Under the pieces are notes generated by a model. That model saw only the letters and a program-made list of their open reading frames with translations, was not told where the DNA came from and did no database searches. From contig CAJNDS010002791.1 in NCBI GenBank assembly GCA_905221605.1, forward strand, positions 148,501-212,500: DNA of 64,000 nt, written 5' to 3'. Positions 1 to 10,867 of this stretch are shown in pieces. Within the stretch, counting starts at the first letter, position 1. Every line of letters begins with the position of its first letter. A program made the position numbers and the translations under genes. The DNA comes from Symbiodinium natans (taxonomy: Eukaryota > Sar > Dinophyceae > Suessiales > Symbiodiniaceae).

Positions 1-300
1 GGTGTAGGGTTCAGGTTTTGTAGCTCACCCTAAACCCTTAACCTTTTGTGGAGTATAGATGCCTCTGCGTAAACCCTAATCTTAAACCCAAAACCCTAAA
101 CTCTAAACCCTAAGTTTACGATCATGAGGCCAACTTGGCCGCGTTTGCAGCTATCCGCGGGGATGGCACTGTGGTGACTTGGGGAGGCGCCCGAGGGTGG
201 TGGCTTCAACTTTTAGAGTTTAGGGTTTAGGGTTTAGGGAAAGTTTAGGGTTTAGGGTTTAGAATTTAGGGTTTAGGGTTTAGGGAAAGTTTAGGAAGGT
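1..300. repeat. Telomere-type heptamers, degenerate, both orientations
   Basis: Degenerate CCCTAAA units lie at 23-115 and TTTAGGG units at 215-295. The orientation flips within 300 bp, so this is interstitial repeat and not a chromosome end. RCC1-like coding fragments sit between the runs. Confidence 0.85.
126..185 (+). CDS. RCC1-like repeat fragment, B half (partial exon or remnant)
   Basis: Reads EANLAAFAAIRGDGTVVTWG. This is the second half of the dinoflagellate RCC1-like repeat (AFAAI..DGSVVTWG). RCC1-type blades form beta-propellers in HERC-like proteins. The fragment has no start codon and is bounded by telomere-like sequence. It could be an exon of a long repeat gene or a stranded relic. 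Confidence 0.6.
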
Positions 301-303
301 GCT

Positions 304-414
304 GAGAGTGGTGGCGACAGCAGCGACGTGCAGGATCGGCTGAAGGATGTTCGCCACATCCAGGCCTCCACACACGCCTTCGCAGCGGTCCTAGCAGATG
401 GGTCTGTTGCTTGG
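304..414 (+). CDS. RCC1-like full repeat (A+B halves), partial exon or remnant
   Basis: A 37-codon frame carries GGDSSDVQDRLKDVRHIQA followed by HAFAAVLADGSVAW, then a TAG. It holds both halves of the repeat unit, in the same strand and order as the fragment at 126. The family match rests on the GGDSS, VQDxL, IQA and AFAA motifs. Whether it is transcribed or spliced cannot be told from sequence. Confidence 0.65.
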
Positions 415-439
415 TAGCCCAGTGGTACCCTGTAACCCT

Positions 440-3040
440 AAGTACGAAGGACCTTTATGTACTATTTGGCGTTCTCTTTGGGTGGCTTGAAAGGGCATGG
501 CCATTTAGTTTTTAAAGGATTTTAAGCGTTTTAAAGGCCCTTAAAAGCATTAAAATCCTTAAAGAATTAAATGGGGAGGGCCGAGCCATTTAGTTTGTTA
601 TGGATTTTAAGGCTTTTAAGAGGCTTTTAAAAACCTTAAAATCCTTAAAAATTTAATTGGGGTGAGGCAGACAATTTAATTTTTTAAGGATTTTAACATT
701 TTTAAGGTTTTTAAAAAATTCAAATGGGTCCGGGGGGCCTATTCATTTAATTTTTTAAGGATTTTAAGGTTTTTAAAGGCTTTTAAAGGCCTTAAAATCT
801 TTAAAAAGTCAAATGGGGAGGGTCCCGGGGCCCCCGGACCCAATTGAATTTTTTAAAAACCTTAAAAACCTTAAAATCCTTAAAAAATCAAATGGGGAGG
901 GGAGGGCCGAGCCATTTAATTGTTTAAGGATTTTAAGGTTTTTCAAAGGCTTTTAAAGGCCTTAAAATCTTTAAACAGTCAAATGGGGAGGGCCCTCCCC
1001 ATTTGATTTTTTAAGGATTTTAAGGTTTTTAAGGTTTTGAAAAAATTCAAATGGGGCCGGGGGGCCCGGGACCCCTATTCATTTGTTTTTTTTTTTGGAT
1101 TTTAAGGTTTTTAAAAGGCTTTTAAAGGCCTTAAAATCTTTAAAAAGTCAAATTAAAATTCTTAAAATCTTTAAAAAATTCATTGTGGTGAGGCAGACCA
1201 TTTAGTTTCTTAAGGATTTTAAGGTTTTTAAGGTTTTTAAAAAACTCAAATGGGTCCGGGGGGCCCGGGACCCCTATTCATTTAGTTTTTAAGGATTTTA
1301 AGGTTTTTAAAAGGCTTTTAAAGGCCTTAAAATCTTTAAAAAGTCAAATGGGGAGGGTCCCGGGGCCCCCGGACCCAATTGAATTTTTTAAAAACCTTAA
1401 AAACCTTAAAATCCTTAAAAAATCAAATGGGGAGGGGAGGGCCGAGCCATTTAATTGTTTAAGGATTTTAAGGTTTTTCAAAGGCTTTTAAAGGCCTTAA
1501 AATCTTTAAACAGTCAAATGGGGAGGGCCCTCCCCATTTGATTTTTTAAGGATTTTAAGGTTTTTAAGGTTTTGAAAAAATTCAAATGGGGCCGGGGGGC
1601 CCGGGACCCCTATTCATTTGTTTTTTTTTTTGGATTTTAAGGTTTTTAAAAGGCTTTTAAAGGCCTTAAAATCTTTAAAAAGTCAAATTAAAATTCTTAA
1701 AATCTTTAAAAAATTCATTGTGGTGAGGCAGACCATTTAGTTTCTTAAGGATTTTAAGGTTTTTAAGGTTTTTAAAAAACTCAAATGGGTCCGGGGGGCC
1801 CGGGACCCCTATTCATTTAGTTTTTAAGGATTTTAAGGTTTTTAAAAGGCTTTTAAAGGCCTTAAAATCTTTAAAAAGTCAAATGGGGAGGGTCCCGGGG
1901 CCCCCGGACCCAATTGAATTTTTTAAAAACCTTAAAAACCTTAAAATCCTTAAAAAATCAAATGGGGAGGGCCGAGCCATTTAATTTTTTAAGGATTTTA
2001 AGGTTTTTCAAAGGCTTTTAAAACCCTTAAAATCCTTAAAAAACTAAATGGCTCGGCCCTCCCCATTTGATTTTTTAAGGATTTTAAGGATTTTAAGGTT
2101 TTTAAGGTTTTTAAAAAATTCAAATGGGGCCGGGGGGCCCGGGACCCCTATTCATTTGATTTTTTAAGGATTTTAAGGTTTTTAAAAGGCTTTTAAAGGC
2201 CTTAAAATCTTTAAAAAGTCAAGTGGGGAGGGTCCCGGGGCCCCCGGACCCAATTGAATTTTTTTAAAACCTTAAAATCCTTAAAAAATCAAATGGGGAG
2301 GGCCGAGCCATTTAATTTTTTAAGGATTTTAAGGCTTTTAAGAGGCTTTTAAAATTCTTAAAATCTTTAAAGAAATAATTGTGGTGAGGCAGACCTTTTA
2401 ATTTTTTAAGGATTTTAAGGTTTTTAAGGTTTTTAAAAAACTCAAATGGGTCCGGGGGGCCCGGGACCCCTATTCATTTGATTTTTTAAGGATTTTAAGG
2501 TTTTTAAAAGGCTTTTAAAGGCCTTAAAATCTTTAAAAAAGTCAAATGGGGAGGGTCCCGGGGCCCCCAGACCCAATTGAATTTTTTTAAAAACCTTAAG
2601 AACCTTAATATCCTTAAAAAACCAAATGGGGAGGGCCGAGCAATTTAATTTTTTAAGGATTTTAAGGTTTTTAAGGTTTTTAAAAGATTCAAATGGGTCC
2701 GGGGGGCCCGGGACCCCTATTCATTTAATTTTTTAAGGATTTTAAGGTTTTTAAAAGGCTTTTAAAGGCCTTAAAATCTTTAAAAAGTCAAATGGGGAGG
2801 GTCCCGGGGCCCCCGGACTCAATTGAATTTTTTAAAAACCTTAAAACCTTAAAGTCCTTAAAAAATCAAATGGGGAGTGCCGAGCCATTTAGTTGTTTAA
2901 GGCTTTTAAGGTTTTTCAAAGGCTTTTAAAACCCTTAAAATCCTTAAAAATTAAATGGCTCGGCCCTCCCCATTTATTTTTTAAGGATTTTAAGGTTTTT
3001 AAGGTTTTTAAGGTTTTTAAAAAACTCAATTGGGTCCGGG
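440..3040. repeat. TTTTAAGG AT-rich array with GC islands; 535-bp tandem duplication
   Basis: Runs of ttttaaggattttaagg and its complement alternate with short GC-rich cores (ggtcccggggcccccgg). A stretch from about 800 to 1970 is a nearly exact tandem duplication with 535-bp period: GCCGAGCCATTTAATTG is at 906 and 1441, and ATTGTGGTGAGGCAGACC recurs at the same spacing. No coding content. F/K/L-rich open frames here are translations of the repeat. The block starts with the junction AAGTACGAAGGACCTTTATG at 441. Confidence 0.85.
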
Positions 3041-3043
3041 GGA

Positions 3044-3121
3044 GAAATGCGCGGCTCGATTTGGCCAAATTTTGCCCGGAGGCTGCCCGGCAAAATTTGG
3101 CCAAATCGAGCCGCGCATTTC
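3044..3121. repeat. GCGCGGCTCG palindrome (foldback), copy 1
   Basis: A near-perfect inverted repeat: the arm GAAATGCGCGGCTCGATTTG continues to ...TTTTGCC and is mirrored after an about 12-nt centre. It would form a hairpin with arms over 30 bp. The same arm occurs at 3949-4020 and 60311-60530. Confidence 0.85.
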
Positions 3122-3147
3122 TCATCGCATACGAAGAGCAGCCCGAT

Positions 3148-3215
3148 GTGGCCAAATTTTGCCCGCAGGCTGCCCGGCAAAAATTGGCCAAATCGAGCCG
3201 CGCCTTTCTGGAGGC
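3148..3215. repeat. GCGCGGCTCG palindrome, copy 2 (5' arm truncated)
   Basis: GGCCAAATTTTGCCCGCAGG faces GGCAAAAATTGGCCAAATCG and then AGCCGCGCC. The left arm lacks the GCGCGGCTCG tip. It is followed by GGAGGCCCGAAATTATTTAA, which also follows the copies near 4020 and 60510, so the palindrome and its tail are one repeat family. Confidence 0.75.
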
Positions 3216-5290
3216 CCGAAATTATTTAAATTATTTTAATTACTGAAATTTCTATAAATTCCACCCGGATTTAAATATTGGAGGCCCGAAATTCGTTGTA
3301 TTTCTTTGCGCAAAAGGAAATAACACAAGGAAATGATGTTACATGTATCCAAAATTAGGATGTCCTTGTCTTCCTTTTTCTGTAGCAAAACCCACCTGAA
3401 AAGGACACCCCCACGAGAGATCTCTATCTTTTGGAAACCTTGAAAGAAAAGGTGCTTCTTTGTCCACTCTCGCCTTTCGTTCGTTTCATTCTCTGTCCCC
3501 TTTGCCATTTAAATATGAAAAGTTCAAATGATGTATAATATGTAAAGAAGGGCGTCCAAGATGTTTAGAGTGTTTCCGGTGTCCTTTTCTTCCTGTTTCT
3601 GTAGCAAGGCCCCATCCTAAAAGGACACCCACACCAGAGACTCCGATGTTTTGGACGCCTTGAAGGGAAGGCACTCGCGTTTTCCACTGTGGCCTTCCTT
3701 TCGTTCTATTCTTTGTGCAGGAGGAAATAAGAGACAGAAATGATGTTACATGTATCCAAAATTAGGGTGTCCTCCTCTTCTTTTTTCTGTAACAAGATCC
3801 ACCTTAAATGGACACCCACACCGGAGACCTCTATTTTTTGGAAACCTTGAAAAAAAAAGGTGCTTCTTTGTCCACTCTCACCTTTCGTTCGTTTCATTTC
3901 CTGTCCCCTTTTTTCGTTTACATATGAAATATGTAGGGGCCGCCAGGAAGGCGCGGCTCGATTTGGCCAAATTTTGCCCGCAGGCTGCCCGGCAAAATTT
4001 GGCCAAATCGAGCCGCGCCTTTCTGGAGGCCCGGAATTATTTAAATTATTTTAATTACTGAAATTTTTATAAATTCCACCCGAATTTAAATATTGGAGGC
4101 CCGAAATTCGTTGTATTTCATGGCGCAAAAGGAAATAACACAAGGAAATGATGTTACATGTATCCAAAATTAGGATGTCCTTTTCTTCTTTTTCTGTAGG
4201 AAAACCCACCTGAAAAGGACACCCCCACGAGAGATCTCTATCTTTTGGAAACCTTAAAGGAAAAGGTGCTTCTTTGTCCACTCTCGCCTTTCGTTCGTTT
4301 CATTCTCTGTCCCCTTTGCCATTTAAATATGAAAAGTTCAAATAATGTATAATATGTAAAGAAGGGCGTCCAAGATGTTTAGAGTGTTTCCGGTGTCCTT
4401 TTCTTCCTGTTTCTGTAGCAAAGCCCCATCCTAAAAGGACACCCACACCAGAGACTCCGATGTTTCGGAAGCCTTGAAGGGAAGGCACTTGCGTTTTCCA
4501 CTGTGGCTTTCCTTTCATTCTATTCTTTGCGCAGGAGGAAATACGAGACAGAAATGATGTTATATGTATCCAAAATTCGGGCCACCTTAAATGGACACCC
4601 ACACCGGAGACCTCTTTTTTTGGAAACCTTGAAAAAAGGGTGCTTCTTTGTCCACCTTCACCTTTCGTTCGTTTCATTGTCTGTCCCCTTTTTCGTTTAC
4701 ATATGAAAAAAATAAGATCGTATCCCAAGAAGGGCGTCCAAGATGTTTAGAGTGTTTCGGGCGTCCTCTTCTTCCTTTTTCTGTAGTAAAAATCTCCTTA
4801 AAAGGACACCCGCACCAGAGACTCCGATGTTTTGGAAGCCTTGAAGGGAAGGCGCTCGCGTTTTCCACTGTGGCCTTCCTTTCGTTCCATTCTTTGCGCA
4901 AGAACAAATAAGAGACAGAAATGACGTTACATGTATCCAAAATTAGGGTTTGTTTTTCTTCTTTTTTCTGTAACAAGACCCACCTTAAATGGACACCCAC
5001 ACTGGAGACCTCTAGTTTTTGGAAACCTTGTAAAAAAGGTGCTTCTTTGTCCACTCTCACAGGACACCCACGCCAGAGACTCCGATGTTTTGGAAAGCTT
5101 GAAGGAAAGGCAACCGCTTTTCCACTGTGGCCTCCCTTTCGTTCTATTCTTTGCGCAAGAGTAAATTTTTAGAAAGAAGTGATGTTACATGTATCCAAAG
5201 TTAGTGTCCTTCTTCTTCTTCTTTTTCTGTAACAAGACCCACCTTGAAAGGACACGCCCACCGGAGACCTCAATTTTTGGGATACCCTGA
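3211..5290. repeat. Tandem about 0.8-kb units built of 'ACATGTATCCAAAATTAGG' repeats
   Basis: The block from 3211 recurs at 4025 (814-bp period). Each unit holds several copies of a module containing GATGTTACATGTATCC, ...CTGTAACAAGACCCACC, GGACACCCACACCGGAGACC and a T-rich tail, at about 3338, 3740, 4150, 4557, 4922 and 5182. Short open frames come from the repeat. No coding evidence. Confidence 0.75.
3949..4020. repeat. GCGCGGCTCG palindrome, copy 3
   Basis: AGGCGCGGCTCGATTTGGCC is mirrored by its complement ending at 4020 around a short cccgcaggctgccc centre. Downstream flank GGAGGCCCG(A/G)AATTATT is shared with the other copies. Confidence 0.85.
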
Positions 5291-5319
5291 AAGAAAGCAG
5301 CCCGAAGACCTAAGATTTT

Positions 5320-5610
5320 TCAAGAATTTACGTCCCCAAAAGACAAATCGCAAGCGCCGTCCCCCTAAGATGTTTAAAGAAGTTATGCACTCAACAGACA
5401 ATTCGCAAGCACCGTCCCCCTAAGGTTTTGGAAAAAGTATGCTCCCAAAAGACAAATCGCAAGCACCGCCCCCTCTAGATTTTGGAAAATATATGCTCAC
5501 CAAAGGCAAATCGCAACAGTCCCCCTAAGGTTTTTACAAAGAGAAGCTCCCACAAGACAGATCGCAAGCACAGCCCCCCAACAATTTTGGAAAAGCGTAT
5601 GTTCCCAATC
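5320..5610. repeat. About 60-bp tandem repeats (AGACAAATCGCAAGCACCGT)
   Basis: Roughly five degenerate units carrying AGACAAATCGCAAGC and CCCCCTAAGATTTTGG. A duplicate set lies at about 6380-6670 inside the 1.06-kb duplication. Confidence 0.75.
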
Positions 5611-5708
5611 AGTTTTTCTTGTGAAAGAGAAAGACAAGAAGAGAAGAGAGACGAGGAGTTTACATGTCTTCCTACCTTGTTCCTTTCTTCTCCCGGTTCG
5701 CTCGCTTG

Positions 5709-5778
5709 TTCTCTCTCTCTCTCTCTCTCGCTCTATCTCCCTCTCGCTCTCTCCCTCTCTCTCTCTCTTTCTTTTTTT
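5709..5778. repeat. (CT)n microsatellite
   Basis: Nearly pure CT dinucleotides with a few CG or TA interruptions. Confidence 0.9.
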
Positions 5779-6769
5779 GGGCGGCATGTCTTGTAGAAGT
5801 GGAAGACGAGGATAAGGGTGAGCTACAACAAAAGAGGTTTGCTGAAGCAGAGAGGGAGTGAGACAGGGCGAGGCATAGAGAAAAGCATAGACTGTGGGAC
5901 AGAGAGGGTCTCTTAGCTTCCCCCTTCTCAAGTTCATGTCAGTTTGCTTTCTTGTGGAAAGAAAGACGAAAAGAGAAGAGAGAAGAGGAATCTACATGTT
6001 CTTCCTACCTTGTTCTTGCCCCTCCCTCTTCTCTCCCCCCTGAGCCTGTCTCTCTGGCTCTCTATCTCCTCATTTTTTTTAGGCATGAAGAGAAGCATCG
6101 ACTCCATAGACCGTGGGAGGGAGAGGGCCTCTTGGCTTGCCCATCTTTTTCTCCGTTTAGACAAGAACATAATTTGGAGAGAAGGGGGGCTGTGGCCTTC
6201 CTTTCGTTCTATTCTTTGCGCAAGAGGAAATACAGAAAGAAGTGATGTTACATGTATCCAAAATTAGGGGGTCCTCTTCTTCTTTTTCTGTAACAAGACC
6301 CACCTTGAAAGGACACGCCCACCGGAGACCTCCATTTTTGGGATACCCTGAAAGAAAGCAGCCCGAAGACCTAAGATTTTTCAAGAATTTACGTCCCCAA
6401 AAGACAAATCGCAAGCGCCGTCCCCCTAAGATGTTTAAAGAAGTTATGCACTCAACAGACAATTCGCAAGCACCGTCCCCCTAAGATTTTGGAAAAAGTA
6501 TGCTCCCAAAAGACAAATCGCAAGCACCGTCCCCTCAAGATCTTGGAAAATATATGCTCCCCAAAGGCAAATCGCAACAGTCCCCCTAAGGTTTTTACAA
6601 AGAGAAGCTCCCAAAAGACAGATCGCAAGCACAGCCCCCCAACAATTTTGGAAAAGCGTATGTTCCCAATCAGTTTTTCTTGCGAAAGAGAAAGACAAGA
6701 AGATAAGAGAGACGAGGAGTTTACATGTCTTCCTACCTTGTTCCTTTCTTCTTCCGGTTCGCTCGCTTG

Positions 6770-6792
6770 TTCTCTCTCTCTCTCTCGCTCTA

Positions 6793-6827
<35 letters not shown>

Positions 6828-6841
6828 CTATCTCCCTCTCG

Positions 6842-6891
<50 letters not shown>
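6770..6891. repeat. (CT)n microsatellite, longer sister copy
   Basis: Counterpart of the tract at 5709 in the second copy of the duplication, expanded by about 50 bp. Confidence 0.9.
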
Positions 6892-6894
<3 letters not shown>

Positions 6895-7299
6895 GGGCGG
6901 CATGTCTTGTAGAAGTGGAAGACGAGGATAAGGGTGAGCTACAACAAAAGAGGTTTGCTGAAGCAGAGAGGGAGTGAGACAGGGCGAGGCATAGAGAAAA
7001 GCATAGACTGTGGGACAGAGAGGGTCGCTTAGCTTCCCCCTTCTCAAGTTCATGTCAGTGTTCTTTCTTGTGGAAAGAAAGACGAAAAGAGAAGAGAGAA
7101 GAGGAATTTACATGTTCTTCCTACCTTGTTCTTGCCCCTCCCTCTTCTCTCCCCCCTGAGCCTGTCTCTGTGGCTCTCTATCTCCTCTTTTTTTTAGGCA
7201 TGAAGAGAAGCATAGACTCCATAGACCGTGGGAGGGAGAGGGCCTCTTGGCTTGCCCATCTCTTTCTCCGTTTAGACAAGAACATAATCTGGAGAGAAG

Positions 7300-7429
7300 G
7301 GGGGCTTACACCTTCTTCTCACCATGCTCCTCACTCTTCTCTCTTCCCCGCCCCCCTCTCGCGCTCTTTTTTTCTTTCTTTCAGCGGGCATGAGGGCAAG
7401 GTTTTCCCCACCCCCACCCCCACGCATCA

Positions 7430-7479
<50 letters not shown>

Positions 7480-9660
7480 CTCACTCTCTGTCTCTGTCTT
7501 TCTTTTCTCTTCTGAGTGGTATGTCTCGTAGAACTAGAAGGGGGGGAGAGTGAGAGGAATGAAAGGAAGAACTATAAAGAAAAGATTTGAAGAAGGAGAG
7601 GGAGAATGAGACATCGCCCCGTCGCTCTTGCTATCGATCTTACTCTCTCTCTCTCTCTCTCTTTCTTATCTGAGTGGTACGTCTCGTAGAGTTGGATCAG
7701 TTCTTTGTATTGTTCTCACCTTTCCGGGATCTGTTTCTATTTTTTGCGTTCCTTCTTCGCCTTAGCTCTTCACCAGAAAGGAAAGAATATGAAAGAAGGA
7801 GAGTGGCAGAGAGGTGAGAGGAAGGACAGAAGGCGAGTGAATAGGGGAACTCTTCCTCCGAATCTCGCGGCTACCAGTCCTCTTCTCCTTTTTCTTCCAA
7901 CGCAGCTCGTCTTGGTTTATCACTTATGAAACGTGAGAGAAGAACAAGGAATGAACAGAGGCGGAGGACAAGGCCCTGCTGCTTTTTCATCCCCTCCCCC
8001 CTCCCTCTCTCTTTGTCTCTCTCTCTCTCTCTCTCTCTCTCCCTCTCTCCCTCTCTCCCTCTTCTCTTTTCCCTTTTCTCTTTCTCTTTTACTTGCTCCC
8101 TTTCTTTCTGTCTTTCTTTCCCTGGCTCTTGTTCTCCTTCTACCGTTCTCGGACTCGCTTCTTTTTCTCTTGTCTTTTCCCTTACTCCCTTGTCTGCTTC
8201 CAGAAGTAGAGAGGGAGGGAGGGAGGGAGGGAGAGAGGGAGAGAGAGAGGGATGAAGACAGCAACGAAGACAAGAAAAGAAAAGATGATGAGAGCGAGGC
8301 CTCTTGCTTGCCCTGAGCTCTCCATTCCTTTCTTACGCAGAGAACAGGGAGAAAAGAAGATGAAGAAGGCAAGGGAAGAAAAAGCGAGAGAGCCGGGCGA
8401 AGGAGGAGTTCACCCTTCCTCTCCCCACCGTCTTCCTCCGTCTTGTCTCTTCCTTTCTGTTCTCTGTTATTCCTCACTCTTTGCAGAAATGGAAAGGAGG
8501 GGAGGAAGGAAAGAGGAGAGGGGAGGGATGATAGCGCAAGAGATGGCAAAGCAAGGAGGATGAATGAGAGCTGAAAGGAAGGACAGAGGGTGATTGAAGA
8601 GGAGAACTCCTCCTCCGAATCTCGCGGCTACCAATCCTCTTCTCCTTTGTCTTCCCACGCAAGCTCGTTTTGGGTTTTCACCAATGAGACAGGAGGGAAG
8701 AACAAGGATGAACAGAGGCGGAGGACAAGGCCCTGCTGCAATCTTCATCTCCTCCTCTTTTCATCCCACCCTCCCCTCTCTCTTTTTTTGTTTTTTTTCT
8801 CTCTCTCTCTCTCTCTCTTACTTTCTCTAACTTTCTTTCTTTCTTTCTTTCTTTCTTTCGGTCTTTCTTTCTTGCCCTTGTTCTCCTTCTGCCATTATCG
8901 GATTCGCTCTCTCTTTCTCTTGTCTTTTCCCTTATTCCCTTCTTCCTTGTGCATCGTCCTTCTGACTGAGAAAGGGAAGAGGGAGAAAAGGGAGGGGAAG
9001 AGAAGGGAGAGGAAGAGTGGGAGAAAGATAAACGTCAAGTCAAAGGTAAGAAGCGGGAAAGAGAAGCGGAAAAGGGATGTTGCAGAAGTAGAGAGGGAGG
9101 AAGAGAGATAGAGAGAGAGAGAGAGTGACAGAGGGAGAGAGAGAGAGAGAGAGATGAAGCGAGCAATGAAGACGAGGAAGCAAAGATGATGAGAGCGAGG
9201 GCCTCTTGCTTTCTCTGAGATCTCCGTTCGCTTCATTCCTTTCTCATGAAGAGAACAGGGAGAAGAGAAGAGGAAGAACGGCACAGGAAGAGAAAGCGAG
9301 GGAGCCGAGCGCAGGAGGAGTTCAACATTCCACCATCTTCCTCCATCTTATCTCTTCCTTTCTGTTCTATGCTGTTCCTTACTCTTTGCAGAAATGGAAA
9401 AGAGGGGAGGAAACAATATAGGAGAGGGGAGGGATGAGAGAGCAAGAGATGGCAGAGAGAGCAGAGCGAGAGAGAGAGAGAGAGGACAAGAGATACATCG
9501 CAAGAGGGAAGGAAAGGAGAGAGAGAACCACATCGAGAGGAAGTGGCATGTTCCCTTTCCCTTTCGATCGCGCTGGTCAAAGATGAAGGCAAAAAGAATA
9601 GAGAAGAAGGGTCAAACAAAGGAAGGCAGAGAGGGAAAGCCACGACTATGAAGACTTCGA
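7300..9660. repeat. Polypyrimidine/polypurine simple-sequence region
   Basis: Strong strand asymmetry. CT-rich tracts lie at 7431-7510, 7640-7665, 8003-8075 and 8791-8880, and GA-rich tracts at about 8200-8260 and 9090-9500. Two similar blocks (7840-8560 and 8590-9440) share GAACTCxTCCTCCGAATCTC and CAGAGGCGGAGGACAAGGCC, so this is another tandem duplication. All open frames are low-complexity S/L or R/E/K artefacts. No gene supported. Confidence 0.8.
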
Positions 9661-10066
9661 CATGTCCATCTCCACGTATATTCCTTTGTCATCACTTCCT
9701 TTCTTTGTGTCTTCACGGAACATGCTAGAGAAACAAGGACGAAAGAGAAATGACTGACCTATTCTTGATGGTTCCGGTCTGGGCGCCGAGATGTTGATCA
9801 TATGGTACGTGGGCTACTGTAAATCCTAAACCGCAAGCCCTTTTGCAAAGAGTTGCTTGAAACTTGAAACTTGGAACAACAAACATTGAATCATACTCTA
9901 TATCTGATACATGCAAAGTCATTGTTTAAATAAGAAACGAAAGGGATCGCCAAATAATACGTAAAGGTCCATGCCACATAACCCTAAACCCTTAACCCTA
10001 AACCCCAATAATTATGTTTTTGGTTCTGGGTTGTCTTCTAAGGCAACTAACCAAAAAAAAGTACCC
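9660..10066. other. Transition region, no gene seen
   Basis: Mixed-composition sequence with a few CCCTAAA units around 9980. I see no coding, RNA or mobile-element signal. Confidence 0.5.
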
Positions 10067-10067
10067 T

Positions 10068-10284
10068 TTGGGATGTTGCCCCCTTATACTAGCAGTCCTT
10101 CATAGGGATTATAAGAGAGGGGGGGGGGGGGTACTACAATCCCTATTGTCAGTATAAGGGAGAACCTAAAGGATCCATGTACCTATATAGTATATACTTG
10201 GGCCCTAAAGCTACTATATAGGAACCCCTTTAAGGCCCAAGTATATACTATATAGGTACATGGATCCTTTGGGGAACATCCCAA
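10068..10284. mobile_element. Foldback/MITE-like element, GGGATGTT family, composite copy A
   Basis: Ends TTGGGATGTT and AACATCCCAA are perfect 10-bp terminal inverted repeats. The body holds the family core (ACTAGCAGTCCTTCATAGGG facing CCCTATTGTCAGTATA) and a G13 run. A second, perfect 37-bp inverted repeat (10168-10204 and 10234-10270) is nested at the right. No coding capacity. Confidence 0.7.
10168..10270. repeat. Perfect 37-bp inverted repeat, 29-bp loop
   Basis: Left arm begins AAAGGATCCATGTACCTATA, and the right arm is its exact complement ending at 10270. A diverged relative (GGTCCATGTACC ... ACATGGACC) is at 43289-43389. Confidence 0.9.
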
Positions 10285-10321
10285 GGCACTCGTATTTCAA
10301 AATGGCTCCTGGGCTGCCTAG

Positions 10322-10390
10322 GTTGTGTGCTGGGGCAACCTTGACACCGTTGGCGCGTGGCAGGCAGCTGAACCACAACTGAGGCATGTG
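10322..10390 (+). CDS. RCC1-like A-half exon-like fragment
   Basis: VVCWGNLDTVGAWQAAEPQL then RHV aligns with the A half (VTWGNPD.GG..SAVQDQLRHV). It is followed by CCTTGGGGACCAGAAGAGCC, a sequence module also found after the A half at 12749. Confidence 0.45.
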
Positions 10391-10528
10391 CCTTGGGGAC
10401 CAGAAGAGCCTCCGAACTTGGGGGTCATATGCCCTGTATTATGCTGCTATAACTCCTGTTATGGTAGCATGAACCCCAAACCCTAAACCCCAAACCACAA
10501 ACCCCAAACCCTAACCCCCCCCCCCCCC

Positions 10529-10600
10529 AAGGTGCAGCAGCTTCAAGCCAGTGACTCAGCGTTCGCGGCTGTCTTGGAGTCACTTGGGAGCCCAGTTGGG
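10529..10600 (+). CDS. RCC1-like B-half exon-like fragment
   Basis: KVQQLQASDSAFAAVLES matches the B half (VQ.IQAS..AFAAIL..). It follows a pyrimidine-rich C14 run. The normal DGSVVTWG end is altered to LGSPVG. Confidence 0.6.
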
Positions 10601-10718
10601 ATGTTTAGGTTTTAGGGTTTAGGGTTTAGGGTTACTAGCAGTCCTTAGCAGCAGGTTTAAGGTTCCCCAACCACAAGAATGGTACCGTTGTTAGAATATG
10701 GTTGCCGAGCTACCAAGG

Positions 10719-10814
10719 TCGGGTGCGGTAGTGGCCTGGGGATCCCGTTTTTCTGGCGGTGATTGCGAACACGTACGGGAGCAACTGACCCAGGTGAAGA
10801 CTCTCGGGCTTAAA
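10719..10814 (+). CDS. RCC1-like A-half exon-like fragment
   Basis: SGAVVAWGSRFSGGDCEHVR then EQLTQVKTLG. It has the GxVVAWG, GGD and QLxxVK positions of the repeat. The frame then runs into TTTAGGG sequence and stops. Confidence 0.6.
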
Positions 10815-10867
10815 TGGGTTTAGGGTTTAGGGTGATATTAGGGGTCCCCTTACTTTCGTAGACTCCC

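Larger units (their letters stand above)
5180..7290. repeat. 1.06-kb tandem segmental duplication
   Basis: GATACCCTGAAAGAAAGCAG at 5281 recurs at 6342, and similarity continues through the 62-bp repeats, the (CT)n tract and the flank to about 7290. Most copy differences are in the length of the CT tract. No gene recognised. S/L-rich and R/E-rich open frames are translations of the simple repeats. Confidence 0.8.

Noticed and set aside
5482-9651. Many Ser/Leu-rich and Arg/Glu-rich open frames
   Set aside because: They are translations of (CT)n, (GA)n and duplicated simple sequence, present on both strands at once.
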